The notes under the pieces: model-generated
What the model saw: only the letters and a program-made list of their open reading frames with translations
Told to the model about the DNA's origin: nothing
The model's database searches: none
Shown: positions 39,345 to 48,875 of the stretch, piece after piece
Layout: each line of letters begins with the position of its first letter
How positions within the stretch are numbered: the stretch's first letter is position 1
Assembly: GCF_014649815.1 (NCBI RefSeq)
Contig: NZ_BMTT01000020.1
Span: forward strand, 1 to 64,000
Source of the DNA: Streptomyces mutabilis
GTDB taxonomy: Bacteria > Actinomycetota > Actinomycetes > Streptomycetales > Streptomycetaceae
Length of the DNA stretch: 64,000 bases
Reading direction: 5' to 3'
Translations under genes and position numbers: made by a program

Positions 39345-40472
39345 GTGCGCATCCTCCCCGCGACGGCCGCCGCCGTCACCGCAGCCCTGGCCGCAGGGGC
39401 GGCGAGCGTCGCCGCCGGACGGCTCGCCAGCGACGCCGCGCTCAAGGCGCCGCCCGGACGGCCCCTGCCCACCGAACCCCGGCTCACCGTGCACGGCACC
39501 GCAGCCGGCCGGATCACCCTCACCCGGGACCTGGCCGCACTGCGCCCCGGCCGCTACGGTCTCGCCGGCGCCGGCTCCCACGCGGTCGTCGGCCCGGTCC
39601 TCGGCACGGCCGACCACGGCGCCGACACGGTCGTACGCCGCCTCGAACGCGTCACGCACGGCACCCTCACGGCCGGCGACCGGGTGTGGTTCACCCCGAA
39701 CCTGTACGTCGGCGATCCGGGCACCGCCCTGGACCTCGAATTCGCCGACGTCGAGGTCCCCGGTGAACTGGGCCCGCTCCCGGCCTGGTTCCTGCCCGGC
39801 TCCCGCCCGACCTGGGTCATCGCCGTACACGGCCTGGCCGCCACCCGTGAACACGCGCTGAACATCATCGCGCCCCTGCACCGCCGCGACGTCCCGGTGC
39901 TCGCCCTCGCCTACCGTGGCGACATCGGTGCACCGCCCTCACCGGACGGCCTGCACCACTTCGGCGAGACCGAGTGGCGCGATGTGGACGCGGCGATCCG
40001 CTACGCCGTCGACCACGGCGCCCGCCAGGTCGTCCTGCTCGGCTGGTCCACCGGCGCCACCATGGCCCTGCGCACGGCCGCGCTCTCCGAAGCGCGCGAG
40101 CGCATCGCGGGGCTCGTGCTGGACTCCCCGGTCCTCAGCTGGGAGGTCACCCTGCGCGCCCTGGCCGGCGCCCGCCGCACCCCGGGCGCGCTCCTGCCGC
40201 TCGCTGTCCGCGCCGCCCAGGGCCGCGCCGGACTGCACGCCGACCACGACGCCGGGACCGCCGGCCTGTACCGCCCGGCCGTCCCGACCCTGGTCTTCCA
40301 CGGCCCCGACGACGCGGTGTCCCCTTGGCGGCTCTCCCGCCGCCTCGCCGACGCCCACCCGCGCCTGGTCGCCCTGCACACCGTCAAGGGGGCCCCGCAC
40401 GGCGCCATGTGGAACGCCGACCCCGAGCACTACGAGGAGACCCTCCGCCGCTTCATGACCCCGCTGGTGTGA
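39345..40472 (+). CDS. Alpha/beta hydrolase with N-terminal membrane anchor
   Basis: 375 residues. A hydrophobic N-terminal helix or signal (about residues 5-28) is followed by an extra domain and an alpha/beta hydrolase fold. The nucleophile elbow is GWSTGAT (GxSxG), the acid is probably in GPDDAVSP and the histidine in KGAPHGAMWN. AVHGLAATREH gives the oxyanion loop. Probably an extracytoplasmic esterase or peptidase-like hydrolase; the substrate is unknown. GTG start with AAAGGC just ahead. It follows the aldolase by 66 bases. Confidence 0.87.
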   Translation: MRILPATAAAVTAALAAGAASVAAGRLASDAALKAPPGRPLPTEPRLTVHGTAAGRITLTRDLAALRPGRYGLAGAGSHAVVGPVLGTADHGADTVVRRLERVTHGTLTAGDRVWFTPNLYVGDPGTALDLEFADVEVPGELGPLPAWFLPGSRPTWVIAVHGLAATREHALNIIAPLHRRDVPVLALAYRGDIGAPPSPDGLHHFGETEWRDVDAAIRYAVDHGARQVVLLGWSTGATMALRTAALSEARERIAGLVLDSPVLSWEVTLRALAGARRTPGALLPLAVRAAQGRAGLHADHDAGTAGLYRPAVPTLVFHGPDDAVSPWRLSRRLADAHPRLVALHTVKGAPHGAMWNADPEHYEETLRRFMTPLV

Positions 40473-40993
40473 CCCCGCCGCGCACGCCGCACCTCCAGCG
40501 CCGCATGCCGGGCCCGGCCCGCCGGGCGTACGGGGCGGGCCTCCGGCGGTGCGTGCCGTGTGCGCCCCGTCGCGTGCCCGGCGGGGCGCGTGTCGGGCGT
40601 CTCGGTGGTCGGTGCTACATGAGCCTGGGCGGATGTTCCCGGAGGAGGGCCCGCCGTGCACCCCGGCGTTCCACGCCGAACCTCCCACCGGCGGGCGCGG
40701 TACGTGACAGGCGGGCGTGCGGCGTAGCCGCGGCGGCGTGTGCCGTGACCTCGGCACGCCTCGGCACCTGTGTCGCGGCTGCCCGGCGGGCCGGGGCGCG
40801 TTGCCCGCGGCATGTGCCGGGCGACCGTGGCGGAGCCGCACCGCAAGGGGCACCGCCCGGGTTCCGCTTAGCGTCGTACCGGTGGCTTGATCCCGTTCCC
40901 GGAGGGCGTTCCGGGCCGGTGAGTCCCCCGTCCCGGACGGGGGTCGTCGCATTCCGTTTGGGTTTTCGGACCGTCAACCGGAAGACTGCAGGC
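40473..40993. other. 521-base GC-rich spacer without a supported gene
   Basis: No frame on either strand has convincing family content. The stretch has many short degenerate repeats around gccgggc, gtgccg and cggcggg. A 9-bp hairpin (40925-40933 with 40935-40943) lies 50 bases before the next start. The last 50 bases become less GC-rich (attccgtttgggttttcgg), suggesting the promoter of the next gene. It may be a decayed gene or simply an unusually long spacer. Confidence 0.5.
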
Positions 40994-42412
40994 GTGACGT
41001 CCCGTATCCCGCGCGACTCCAGGCTCCGACTCGTCCGCCCGCGACCCCTGGCCGCCGCCCCCCAAGCGATGACCCAGCGGCGTCCGCGCCGCGCCGCGCC
41101 ACGGCCCCCGGAGGGCACACCCGCCCGGTCGGAGCTGGCCAGAATGGCACGCGCCGGTCTTGCCGACGCGGCCCGCGTCGCCCGCTGGGCCGACAGTGCG
41201 CTCGGCCGCGGCAGCGCGACCGCCGACGGCAAGGCCACCCTCTCCGAGGCGACCGCCGAACGCGCGGCCCGGGAACTGGGCCTGACCCCGGCCGAGGTCC
41301 GCGCCGACTGGGACACCGCCCGCCTCGCCGGACTCGTCGAGGTGCACGGCGACAGTGCCCGCCCCGGCTGGCGGCTGCGCGCCTGGAACCGCGACGACAG
41401 CGCCGTGCTGCGCGGCTGGGTCGCCCTCTTCGACGCCTGGTCGCTCGCCCATCCCGAGCCCGCCGGGCAGGAGCCCGCAGCAGTGGCCGAGGTCATCTCC
41501 GCGATGCCCCAGGTGCTCTCCTTCCTGCAGCTGTCCGCCGGACCCGTGCCCGTGGCGCAGCTCCTGGACCTGCTGGAGCAGCGCGTCACCGAACTGCGCA
41601 CCGAGCGCTGCGAGGTGCCCTACGGCCCCCGCCTCGAGCCAGGGACCCCGAAGCCCGCCGAGGCCGCACCGGTGCCGGACGCCACCGCCGACACCCCGCT
41701 CGCCCCCCTGCTCGACTGGGCCCTGCACGCCCTCGCCTCCGTCGGCGCCCTGACCTGCGGCGACGGTCACGCCACGCTCACCCCGCTCGGGAGCTGGGCG
41801 GTCTGGGTCAAGCTGGAGCAGATCTGCGTCGCCGCGCAGAGCCCCGCCGGCAACATCGAGCAGCCGGCCGAGGACATGCTCCGCGGCTGCGCCCGGCTCC
41901 GCCCGAACGCCGCCCGTGCCGAGTACCGCGCCTGGCTCGCCGCCCGCCCCGTCGGCAGCGCCGTCGCGGAGCTGATCGACGCCGCCCGCGGCGAGGACGC
42001 CCTGCTGCGCGGCCTCGCCTTCGACGCGCTGCGGGTCGTCGGCGCCCCCGCCGAGCCGGACGTCCGCGCCGTCGTCGACGAGCCGACGCTGCGGCCCTAC
42101 GCCCTGCTGTGGCTGGCCGAGCACGACGGCGCCGACCCCGAGGACGCCCACCACGTCCTCACCCGTCGGGAGGCCACCTGGCTGTGGGTCGACACCGCCG
42201 CCGCCGTCGCCGACCACGGAGAGGCCCCGTTGCTCGTGCGGCACCTGGAGTCCGCGGTGCAGCCCACCGTCCCGGCCCTGCTCGACGAGGTCCGGGCGGT
42301 CGGGCACCCGCGCACCGTGCAGGTCCTGGTCGCGCTGGCCGCCGCCCACCCCGACCCCGCCCTGGCCAAGGCCGTGCGCAGGGCGGCGTTCCAGGTGCAC
42401 ACCGGGGGCTGA
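40994..42412 (+). CDS. Conserved-looking hypothetical protein with a winged-helix-like start
   Basis: About 472 residues, soluble, rich in Ala, Leu, Glu and Arg, largely helical. Residues 70-130 (ERAARELGLTPAEVRADWDT and then GLVEVHGDSARPGWRLRAWN) resemble a winged helix. The middle has Leu-rich pairs and the C-terminal 150 residues look like HEAT-type helical repeats (PTLRPYALLWLAEH, VLVALAAAHPDPALAKAVRR). I do not recognise the family. GTG behind GGAAG is used; an ATG at 41069 is a shorter alternative. No operon partner. Confidence 0.75.
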   Translation: MTSRIPRDSRLRLVRPRPLAAAPQAMTQRRPRRAAPRPPEGTPARSELARMARAGLADAARVARWADSALGRGSATADGKATLSEATAERAARELGLTPAEVRADWDTARLAGLVEVHGDSARPGWRLRAWNRDDSAVLRGWVALFDAWSLAHPEPAGQEPAAVAEVISAMPQVLSFLQLSAGPVPVAQLLDLLEQRVTELRTERCEVPYGPRLEPGTPKPAEAAPVPDATADTPLAPLLDWALHALASVGALTCGDGHATLTPLGSWAVWVKLEQICVAAQSPAGNIEQPAEDMLRGCARLRPNAARAEYRAWLAARPVGSAVAELIDAARGEDALLRGLAFDALRVVGAPAEPDVRAVVDEPTLRPYALLWLAEHDGADPEDAHHVLTRREATWLWVDTAAAVADHGEAPLLVRHLESAVQPTVPALLDEVRAVGHPRTVQVLVALAAAHPDPALAKAVRRAAFQVHTGG

Positions 42413-42440
42413 GGGCGGGACGCGGGCGTCGGGCCCGGTG

Positions 42441-42854
42441 TCAGGTGCGGATCTCGGGAGCGTAGGTACCGAAGCTCCAGATGTTCCCCTCCAGATCCCG
42501 GGCCATGTAGTCCCGCGAGCCGTAGTCCTGGTCGGTCGGGGGCATGAGGATCTCCGCGCCGTGCTCCACGGCCCTGCGGTGATGGGCGTCCACGTCGTCG
42601 ACCACGACGTAGACCCCCGTCGTGCCCGCGTACGTCATCGCCTCGTCGAAGCGGCTGCCCGTGCCCTTCGAGCCGAGCATGATCGCGCCGTTGCCCTGGG
42701 CGAGCTCGGCGTGGGCCACCGAGCCGTCCTCGCCCTCGTACAGGGCGAGCTCCGTGAAGCCGAAGGCCTGGGTGAGCTGGCGGACCGCCGCCTTGGCATC
42801 CGCGTACAGCAGCGTCGGAAAGACGCTGGGGCGGCCGCCGTCCATGCCTGGCAT
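42441..42854 (-). CDS. VOC-superfamily (glyoxalase/bleomycin-resistance-like) protein
   Basis: 137 residues with paired beta-alpha-beta-beta-beta modules: PTLLYADAKAAVRQLTQAFG, then VAHAELAQGNGAIMLGSKG, and GVYVVVDDVDAHHRRAVEHG with the C-terminal YMARDLEGNIWSFGTY. The last segment (RDLEGN) is typical of the PhnB/YdcJ-like branch. Metal ligands typical of glyoxalase I are only partly evident, so the function may be binding rather than catalysis. The ATG has GGGAG eight bases upstream. Convergent with the preceding hypothetical gene. Confidence 0.88.
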   Translation of the reverse strand: MPGMDGGRPSVFPTLLYADAKAAVRQLTQAFGFTELALYEGEDGSVAHAELAQGNGAIMLGSKGTGSRFDEAMTYAGTTGVYVVVDDVDAHHRRAVEHGAEILMPPTDQDYGSRDYMARDLEGNIWSFGTYAPEIRT

Positions 42855-43066
42855 GCCGATCACTCCCTCGTGAGTCGGTGTCGGGGACCGGACGCCGCGA
42901 AGCTCCCGATGATCCGGAAGTCCCGGAACCCAGCCCTGCGGCCAGTCTTGCACCGCCCACTGACAACGCCCCGGACCAGCACGTCCGAACACGGAGCCCC
43001 GAACAGGGGGCCGCCGGACGGCCGGGCCCGGGAAAAGCGCTTGCACAGCCCCGTTAGACTGGCCCC

Positions 43067-43090
43067 ATGGCCATTCTCCTCGCGCATTAG
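43067..43090 (+). CDS. Seven-codon leader ORF (MAILLAH) upstream of the ABC-F gene, apparently leaderless
   Basis: ATG GCC ATT CTC CTC GCG CAT TAG lies 57 bases before the ABC-F start. A TAGACT hexamer (43055-43060) ends six bases before this ATG, where a promoter -10 box would place transcription start at the ATG itself. A 7-bp stem (43093-43099 with 43116-43122) follows the stop. Short leader peptides before ABC-F genes are a known attenuation device; that this one works so is inference. Confidence 0.5.
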   Translation: MAILLAH

Positions 43091-43146
43091 ACGGCGGGAA
43101 TCCACCAGCCGACCGTCCCGCCACCCACCCGCCCAGGAGTCTGACC

Positions 43147-44724
<1,578 letters not shown>

Positions 44725-44745
<21 letters not shown>

Positions 44746-44793
44746 TCGAATGGATGATCCACTGCGTATGGATCATTCAGCCGATCCGTGATC
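44725..44793. promoter_or_regulatory. Cluster of six GATC sites at the end of the ABC-F gene
   Basis: GATC occurs at 44725, 44744, 44756, 44771, 44783 and 44790, six times in 69 bases, where composition predicts well under one. Some are spaced 12-15 bases apart. The site at 44771 is GATCAT, and another GATCAT lies at 45038, 43 bases before the gbn start. Since the downstream gene encodes the GATC-binding protein Gbn, this may be a binding cluster; binding is inferred. Confidence 0.5.
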
Positions 44794-44843
44794 CACCATC
44801 TGTGTGAGTTCTCCTCATCAGGAGGTGTGTCCTACACGGATTT

Positions 44844-44880
44844 CGCGGCCGGGCCCCCATTCACCGGGGGCCCGGCCGCG
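44844..44880 (+). terminator. 15-bp terminator between ABC-F and gbn
   Basis: Perfect 15-base arms (44844-44858 and 44866-44880) flank the loop attcacc. It ends the ABC-F transcript about 100 bases after its stop and separates it from gbn, whose promoter should lie in the remaining 200 bases (44881-45080), which hold no other gene. Confidence 0.85.
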
Positions 44881-45080
44881 TCGCCTTGCTGACCTGGAAC
44901 TTCGCCGGAAAACCCGTTCGGGTGTACGGACCCGATTCTCTGGAATCTCGCATTCCGTATGTGGGGACTCGCTCCTGTCGTCACAACCTTGTCTCATCGA
45001 CCTTGCCGAATGGGTGGCCATGTGGCGCGGGAGGGGTGATCATGAGGAGACCAGAGCGCACTTCCCATGAGGAGGCACGG

Positions 45081-45302
45081 GTGGCCGAGACTCTGAAGAA
45101 GGGCAGCCGGGTGACCGGCGCCGCGCGCGACAAGCTCGCGGCAGACCTGAAGAAGAAGTACGACGCCGGTGCAAGCATCCGGGCGTTGGCCGAGGAAACC
45201 GGCCGCTCGTATGGCTTCGTGCACCGCATGCTCAGTGAGTCGGGCGTCACGCTCCGAGGGCGTGGCGGGGCTACCCGGGGCAAGAAGGCCACATCGGCCT
45301 GA
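45081..45302 (+). CDS. gbn: GATC-binding nucleoid-associated protein Gbn
   Basis: 73 residues, basic, with a single helix-turn-helix: KKYDAGASIRALAEETGRSY followed by GFVHRMLSESGVTLRGRGG. Length, sequence character and place match SCO1839 of S. coelicolor, described as a small nucleoid-associated protein that binds and bends DNA at GATC motifs and affects sporulation and antibiotic production. GTG has GGAGG five bases ahead; a longer form from ATG at 45042 lacks such a site. A GATCAT lies at 45038, so self-regulation is plausible. Confidence 0.9.
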   Translation: MAETLKKGSRVTGAARDKLAADLKKKYDAGASIRALAEETGRSYGFVHRMLSESGVTLRGRGGATRGKKATSA

Positions 45303-45459
45303 CGTTCCGGGCGACCCCTCGGCTCCGAAAGTGAAGGTGGTCACCCGGTCGGTCGTCGGACCGTCCGGGTGGTTACTGTGCAGTCACTCAGCCCTGTCGT
45401 CGTAGGCGAGCCAGCCGGCGTACGACGGGGACGACGACCGTACCTTTCGGAGGCGCCCC

Positions 45460-46263
45460 ATGGCTTCGCCCGCCCACGACCCCGGTCCCGCACTCGACAA
45501 GGACGGCGTGCGGCTCACCGTCGACGACGCGATCGCGACGGTGACACTGACCAACCCGGCCAAGCGCAACGCGCAGAGCCCCGCTCTGTGGCGGGCGCTC
45601 ACCGAGGCAGGCCGGCTGCTGCCGGGTTCCGTCCGGGTCGTGGTGCTGCGTGCCGAGGGCAAGTCCTTCTCGGCCGGGCTCGACCGGCAGGCGTTCACGC
45701 CCGAGGGCTTCGACGGCGAACCGTCGTTCATCGACCTCGCGCGGGGCGGCGACGCCGAGCTGGACGCGACCATCACCGAGTACCAGGAGGCGTTCACCTG
45801 GTGGCGGCGCAGCGACATCCTGTCCGTCGCCGCCGTGCAGGGGCACGCCATCGGGGCGGGTTTCCAGCTTGCCCTCGCCTGTGACCTGCGCGTTGTTGCG
45901 GACGACGTGCAGTTCGCCATGCGCGAGACCAGTCTGGGCCTGGTGCCGGACCTGACGGGTACGCATCCCCTGGTGTCCCTGGTCGGCTACGCCCGGGCGC
46001 TGGAGATCTGTGCGACGGGCCGCTTCGTCACGGCTGAGGAGGCCGTGAACACCGGTCTGGCCAACCTCGCCGTGCCCGCGGACCAGCTCGACGGCGCCGT
46101 CCACGACCTGGCCTCCGCTGTGCTGGCCGCGCCGCGCGACGCCGTCATCGAGACCAAGGCGCTCCTCCAGGGCGCCCTCGGCCGCGACTACGAGGCCCAG
46201 CGCGCCGCCGAACGCGCCGCCCAGGCCCGCCGTCTGCGCGACCTGGCGGGTCTCGGGGAGTGA
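45460..46263 (+). CDS. Enoyl-CoA hydratase/isomerase family protein
   Basis: 267 residues of crotonase fold. The CoA-binding start AIATVTLTNPAKRNAQSP and the oxyanion-hole segments KSFSAGLDRQAF and AVQGHAIGAGFQLALACDLR are present. The catalytic glutamates of classical hydratases are partly seen in RETSLGLVPDLTGT, where the usual second Glu is an Asp. It may be a hydratase, isomerase or another crotonase. The ATG has GGAGG five bases upstream. Likely a single-gene unit. Confidence 0.9.
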   Translation: MASPAHDPGPALDKDGVRLTVDDAIATVTLTNPAKRNAQSPALWRALTEAGRLLPGSVRVVVLRAEGKSFSAGLDRQAFTPEGFDGEPSFIDLARGGDAELDATITEYQEAFTWWRRSDILSVAAVQGHAIGAGFQLALACDLRVVADDVQFAMRETSLGLVPDLTGTHPLVSLVGYARALEICATGRFVTAEEAVNTGLANLAVPADQLDGAVHDLASAVLAAPRDAVIETKALLQGALGRDYEAQRAAERAAQARRLRDLAGLGE

Positions 46264-46298
46264 CCGGGCCCAGCGACGCACCGCAGTAGCCGGGCCGG

Positions 46299-47066
46299 TC
46301 AGTCGACCGCCGTCACCAGTACCGCCACCGACGGGCGGTCCGGCAGGGCTTCGGTCACCGCAGTGCGGACCTGCCGGGCCACCTCCAAGGCGCGGTGGTC
46401 CGCACGCACCGCCAGTTCCACCCGGACGTGCCGGCGCGGCGGGGCGGACTCCTGCGGCAGTTCCGTGATGTCCACCGGACGGCCCAGCGTCGCCGTCAGC
46501 CGGGACACGCCCGGGACGGCCAGCGCCGCGCCGGCCGCACGGCCGGCGTCGCCCTCACCCCGGTCGGGCCCCGGACGCGGCCGGGGGCCAGGCCCGGGAG
46601 CGGAATCCGCTGCCGGACCCGAACGCGGTTCCGGAGCCGGTTCCCGCGGTTCCGGAGCCAGTTCGGGCTCGGTGTCCAGGAGGGCCGTCACCCGCAGGTC
46701 CACGTCCGTCACCGTCAGGCCCAGCTCGTGCCCCGCCGTCGCCAGAGCGGCCCGCAGGCGGTCGGCCGCCACCGGCAACGGCTCCGCGGTCATCGCCGCG
46801 AAGTCGGCGGTCACCCGCAGCGGTCCGGGCGGCAGGGCACTCGGCGGTGACGGCACGGCCGGTTCCCACGCGTCCCCGGGATCGGCGGGCGCCACGCGCA
46901 GACCTTCCAGGCGTACTCCCGCCACGGCCCCGGCGGCGGCCATCAGTACCTCGCGGACCGCGCGCTCGGCGATCCACGCGCCGTCCCGCGGCCCGCCCAG
47001 CGGCAGCAGCCTGCCGAGCCCCAACTGTTCCCGCACCGCCCGTGTCAACCGGTCCGCCGTCGTCAT
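46299..47066 (-). CDS. Asp23-operon-associated protein (annotated as P10-like in streptomycetes)
   Basis: About 255 residues. Two segments resemble halves of Asp23/Gls24-type proteins: WIAERAVREVLMAAAGAVAG with VTADFAAMTAEP, and VPGVSRLTATLGRPVDI with RHVRVELAVRADH. Between them is a Pro/Glu/Gly-rich linker (about residues 130-175). Streptomyces homologues are labelled nucleopolyhedrovirus P10 family, a name that says little. It is divergent from the Asp23 operon with 88 bases between starts, suggesting a shared envelope role. Start uncertain: GGAGG is only one base from the ATG used; ATG at 47084 is possible. Confidence 0.72.
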   Translation of the reverse strand: MTTADRLTRAVREQLGLGRLLPLGGPRDGAWIAERAVREVLMAAAGAVAGVRLEGLRVAPADPGDAWEPAVPSPPSALPPGPLRVTADFAAMTAEPLPVAADRLRAALATAGHELGLTVTDVDLRVTALLDTEPELAPEPREPAPEPRSGPAADSAPGPGPRPRPGPDRGEGDAGRAAGAALAVPGVSRLTATLGRPVDITELPQESAPPRRHVRVELAVRADHRALEVARQVRTAVTEALPDRPSVAVLVTAVD

Positions 47067-47154
47067 TCCTCCAGCCTGCCGCATCCCTGGCGCGCGATCG
47101 CGCAACCTTGCTTACGGTGGTCGAAGAAGGTCGGACCGGGAAAGGACTGCGGCG

Positions 47155-47622
47155 ATGAGTGACCTGACGGAGAAGGACACGCCCGAGACCGGGGCCCAGC
47201 GAGCGCAAGGAGTCCGGCGCGGTGGGGGAGCCCCCGGCGAGCGGGGCCGCACCACCATCGCCGACGGCGTCGTGGAGAAGATCACCGGAATGGCGGCACG
47301 CGACGTCGCCGGTGTGCACGCCATGGGCAGCGGCATGTCCCGCACCTTCGGCGCCATGCGCGACCGGGTGCCCGGCGGGGCCAAGTCGGGGGTGACCCGT
47401 GGTGTCAAGGCCGAGGTCGGTGAGAAGCAGACCGCGCTCGATCTCGAGATCGTCGTGGAATACGGCGTGTCGATCTTGGACGTGGCCCGCGATGTGCGGG
47501 AGAACGTGGTGGCGGCGGTGGAGCGGATGACCGGCCTGGAGGTCGTCGAGGTCAACATCGCGGTCAGCGACGTGAAGCTGCCCGATGAGGAGGACGAGGA
47601 GCCGGAGCCTCGGATCAAGTGA
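47155..47622 (+). CDS. Asp23/Gls24 family envelope stress protein (first copy)
   Basis: 155 residues. The core GRTTIADGVVEKITGMAARD, then VAGVHAMGSG, the VEYGVSILDVARDVRENVV strand-helix unit and the C-terminal VNIAVSDVKLPDEEDEEPE are characteristic of Asp23 (DUF322). In Staphylococcus, Asp23 coats the inner membrane through the anchor AmaP; an amaP-like gene ends this operon. The ATG at 47155 has AAAGGA eight bases ahead; a long upstream extension in frame is a shadow of the divergent gene. Confidence 0.93.
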   Translation: MSDLTEKDTPETGAQRAQGVRRGGGAPGERGRTTIADGVVEKITGMAARDVAGVHAMGSGMSRTFGAMRDRVPGGAKSGVTRGVKAEVGEKQTALDLEIVVEYGVSILDVARDVRENVVAAVERMTGLEVVEVNIAVSDVKLPDEEDEEPEPRIK

Positions 47623-47650
47623 CGTGGACGCGGACTGAGGGGAGCGCACC

Positions 47651-47836
47651 ATGAGCATGGCCGTGGTCGGCCTGATCGCCGGCATGGCGCTGGGTTTCGC
47701 GGGGTATTTCGGCGGTTTCGGCGCCTTCCTGCTGGTGGCGGCCCTGGGAGCCGTCGGGTTCGTCGTGGGTCGCCTGCTGGAGAGCGACATGGACCTCGGT
47801 GACCTCTTCCGCTCCCGCGACGACCGGCGGCGGTGA
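47651..47836 (+). CDS. Small membrane protein of the Asp23 operon (DUF2273-like)
   Basis: 61 residues: a Gly/Ala/Phe-rich hydrophobic hairpin (about residues 3-45) with GRLLESDMDLGDLF near the end, followed by a basic RSRDDRRR tail. DUF2273-type proteins regularly accompany asp23 genes. The ATG has GGGGAG seven bases ahead, and the stop overlaps the next start (GTGA). Probably part of the membrane complex. Confidence 0.88.
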   Translation: MSMAVVGLIAGMALGFAGYFGGFGAFLLVAALGAVGFVVGRLLESDMDLGDLFRSRDDRRR

Positions 47837-48216
47837 CCGACGTGAGCGGTGGGGCCGGCGAGCTCCTCGAACCCCTGACCGTCGTACCGCCGGGCGAGCG
47901 CGGAGCCACGCGGATCGCCGACCGGGTCGTCGCCAAGGTCGCCGCGCGAGCGGCGCGCGAGGCGGTCGGCCCGCTTCACCCGGACGCGGCACGCCCGTAC
48001 GCCACCGTCGTCGTCCACCGCGACACCGCCCACGTCCAGGTCCATCTCGAACTTGACTATCCGTGCGACATCGGCGCCCGCTGCGGGCAGGTGCGTCACC
48101 AAGTCGTCCAGCGGGTACGTGCGCTGGTGGGCATGGCGGTGCCGGAGGTCGCCGTCCAGGTGGAGCGGCTGCACCTGGCGGCGGAGTACGGCGCGAGGCA
48201 GCGGAGGACGCGATGA
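47833..48216 (+). CDS. Asp23/Gls24 family protein (second copy)
   Basis: 127 residues. It keeps the Asp23 start ERGATRIADRVVAKVAARAA and the strand-helix pattern ATVVVHRDTAHVQVHLELDY, then GQVRHQVVQRVRALVG. It is shorter than the first copy and lacks the acidic tail. The GTG start overlaps the previous stop by four bases, and its stop overlaps the next ATG, so it is translated as part of a chain. Probably oligomerises with the first copy. Confidence 0.88.
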   Translation: MTDVSGGAGELLEPLTVVPPGERGATRIADRVVAKVAARAAREAVGPLHPDAARPYATVVVHRDTAHVQVHLELDYPCDIGARCGQVRHQVVQRVRALVGMAVPEVAVQVERLHLAAEYGARQRRTR

Positions 48217-48875
48217 GCGAGCCCCAGGGCACGGAGGGCAGCACCCGGCGGCTGCCCGTCATGGAGCCCGTCACCGAGCAGGAGGCGCCCGGCAGCGGCC
48301 CCCCGCGGCCCGGCCCCGACACCGCCGGCGGCGCGGCCGGCCGCTTCTGGTCCGCGCGCCGCGTGCCCGCGGGCATCGTCGCCCTGCTGGTCCTGCTTCT
48401 CGCGGGCGCCTTCCTCTACGACATCGCCGCCGTGCGCACCGGCCGCTCCGCCCTCGGCCCGCGCCGCGAACTGGCCCGCCTGCTCGCCGAGCGGCCCCTC
48501 GACGACACATGGGTCCTGGTCGGTGCGGGAGTCGCCGCGGCCCTCGGGTTCTGGTCGCTCGTCCTCGCCCTCACCCCCGGCCTGCGCAAGGTGCTGCCGA
48601 TGCGACGCACCCTCCCGGACGTCCGCGCCGGCCTCCATCGGGACGCCGCCGCCACGGTGCTGCGCGACCGGGCCATGGAGGTCGCCGGGGTGCAGTCGGC
48701 ACGCGTGCGGATGCGCCGACGCAAGGCCCGCGTGCGTGCGCTGTCCCACTTCCGAGAGCTGGACGACGTACGGACCGACCTGGACGGCGTGCTCGACGAC
48801 GCGGTGCGCGGGCTGGGGCTGGCCCGGCCGCCCGCCGTGTCCGTCAGGGTGGCGCGCCCCGGAAGGAAGGGGTGA
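48213..48875 (+). CDS. DUF6286 membrane protein of the Asp23 operon
   Basis: 220 residues. A Pro/Glu/Gly-rich N terminus (about 45 residues) precedes two hydrophobic helices (about 52-75 and 100-120). A C-terminal domain has GLHRDAAATVLRDRAMEVAG and ARVRMRRRKARVRALSHFRE. The layout matches DUF6286 proteins found in actinobacterial Asp23 operons. ATGA overlap at the start and GTGA at the end. Function unknown; probably part of the membrane-anchored complex. Confidence 0.85.
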   Translation: MSEPQGTEGSTRRLPVMEPVTEQEAPGSGPPRPGPDTAGGAAGRFWSARRVPAGIVALLVLLLAGAFLYDIAAVRTGRSALGPRRELARLLAERPLDDTWVLVGAGVAAALGFWSLVLALTPGLRKVLPMRRTLPDVRAGLHRDAAATVLRDRAMEVAGVQSARVRMRRRKARVRALSHFRELDDVRTDLDGVLDDAVRGLGLARPPAVSVRVARPGRKG

